Shown here: positions 5,022 to 5,257 of the stretch, one piece after another
Layout of the letters: each line of letters opens with the position of its first letter
Numbering within the stretch: the stretch's first letter is position 1
Source: Methanomassiliicoccaceae archaeon
GTDB lineage: Archaea > Thermoplasmatota > Thermoplasmata > Methanomassiliicoccales > Methanomethylophilaceae
NCBI GenBank assembly: GCA_009778265.1
Contig: WRKA01000115.1
Span: forward strand, 1 to 5,257
DNA length: 5,257 nt
Reading direction: 5' to 3'
Made by a program: the position numbers and the translations under genes
Notes under the pieces: model-generated
Database searches by the model: none
The model's input: only the letters and a program-made list of their open reading frames with translations
What the model was told of the DNA's origin: nothing

Positions 5022-5069
5022 CTGCGGGGCTCGGGCCCCGGGTCCGTGAAAAAACAAAAAGAGGGATGA
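5007..5069 (+). CDS. Possible 20-codon leader reading frame before ftsZ
   Basis: ATG inside leader element B opens 20 codons (beginning MGCTELRG, ending KKQKEG) and stops at 5067-5069, three bases before the ftsZ ATG. The purine run GAAGAAAGAAGGG precedes it closely. The same five first codons in copy A read MGSTE, so the two copies would share M-G-x-T-E. Such an arrangement could couple translation to ftsZ. No homology is known to me and chance is a realistic explanation for so short a frame. Confidence 0.15.
   Translation: MGCTELRGSGPGSVKKQKEG
5015..5048 (+). promoter_or_regulatory. GC-rich stem-loop in the ftsZ leader
   Basis: An outer stem CACGGA/TCCGTG (6 bp, 5015-5020 with 5043-5048) and an inner stem CGGGGC/GCCCCG (6 bp, 5025-5030 with 5035-5040) enclose a TCGG loop, with a small 4x2 internal loop between the stems. 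It ends 24 bases before the ftsZ ATG and is followed by A-rich sequence, not a T-run, so it is not a plus-strand terminator. It may be an RNA processing, stability or translation-control element, with the Shine-Dalgarno left single-stranded. Confidence 0.65.
5061..5068 (+). promoter_or_regulatory. Shine-Dalgarno of ftsZ
   Basis: GAGGGATG, with GAGG 8 bases before ATG 5073, in an A-rich unstructured stretch just after the GC-rich hairpin. It shows that this organism uses Shine-Dalgarno signals for internal operon genes. Confidence 0.6.
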
Positions 5070-5072
5070 AAA

Positions 5073-5257
5073 ATGGAAACGGAAATACAAACGTCTAACA
5101 CCACCGTATCGATAGAGCCGCGCATGGCGGTCGTCGGTATAGGGGGCGCCGGCTGCAATGTTCTCAGCGACGTCTACTGGGCGGACGGATCTATAGACAC
5201 CATTGCCATCAACACCGATAAGATATCGCTGAGGGAGGCAATGGCCGACAAAAAGGT
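5073..5257 (+). CDS. ftsZ: Cell division GTPase FtsZ, 5' part only
   Basis: The first 61 codons of a tubulin/FtsZ-family GTPase, cut by the window end. After a 17-residue N-terminal tail comes MAVVGIGGAGCNVLSDV (18-34), the first FtsZ strand and the nucleotide-binding T1 loop GIGGAGCN (22-29), then IDTIAINTDKISL (41-53) with the conserved NTD, and AMADKKV, which matches the start of the next conserved segment. GGAGCN favours true FtsZ over CetZ, which carries a GxGQAG-type loop. FtsZ polymerises at mid-cell into the division ring. ATG 5073 is supported by GAGG 8 bases upstream. It is probably translated from the RHH-ftsZ mRNA. Whether it is FtsZ1-like or FtsZ2-like cannot be decided from this fragment, and the catalytic T7 loop is outside the window. 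Confidence 0.93.
   Translation, partial: METEIQTSNTTVSIEPRMAVVGIGGAGCNVLSDVYWADGSIDTIAINTDKISLREAMADKK

Noticed and set aside
5015..5048. Hairpin read as a transcription terminator between the RHH gene and ftsZ
   Set aside because: It is followed by an A-rich rather than T-rich stretch on the plus strand, and no promoter for ftsZ is evident after it.
4710..5090. 126-codon antisense open frame across the RHH gene and ftsZ leader
   Set aside because: It overlaps a convincing gene on the other strand, crosses the hairpin and ftsZ start, and its translation has no recognisable domain.

Overview
The window looks like chromosomal DNA from a moderate-GC euryarchaeon. Methanomassiliicoccales or a related Thermoplasmata lineage is my best guess, but that is an inference. 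The archaeal signs are a 966-residue leucyl-tRNA synthetase of the archaeal/eukaryotic type, archaeal TATA boxes (TTTATATA and variants), start codons about 25 bases downstream of a TATA-like element with no Shine-Dalgarno (leaderless style), and a ribbon-helix-helix gene directly upstream of an ftsZ gene.

Layout. Bases 7-437 (minus) hold a SUKH (SMI1/KNR4) domain gene. Its conserved part is intact, but its 5' end appears frameshifted. Bases 556-1098 (plus) encode UbiX, the flavin prenyltransferase, divergent from the SUKH gene. Bases 1137-1445 (minus) encode a small MNT-type nucleotidyltransferase, convergent with ubiX, with all catalytic carboxylates but no HEPN partner in view. Bases 1500-4400 (minus) encode leuS. 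A 226-base divergent spacer (4401-4626) follows. Then come a 121-residue ribbon-helix-helix protein (4627-4992, plus) and the first 61 codons of ftsZ (from 5073, plus), which runs off the window.

The housekeeping genes ubiX and leuS look ordinary. The most interesting part is the right-hand 850 bases. The spacer is packed with inverted repeats, including a 13-bp palindrome touching the TATA box of the RHH-ftsZ unit. The RHH protein appears to contain two RHH units in one chain. A near-identical 22-base element (18 of 22 identical) occurs in the leader of the RHH gene and again in the leader of ftsZ. The ftsZ leader also contains a strong GC-rich stem-loop and a possible 20-codon reading frame ending 3 bases before ftsZ.

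Together this resembles an autoregulated division module, comparable to the cdrS-ftsZ2 arrangement of haloarchaea. It has a different, longer regulator and an extra leader-RNA layer that I do not recognise. No tRNA, rRNA, CRISPR array, insertion sequence or attachment site was seen.
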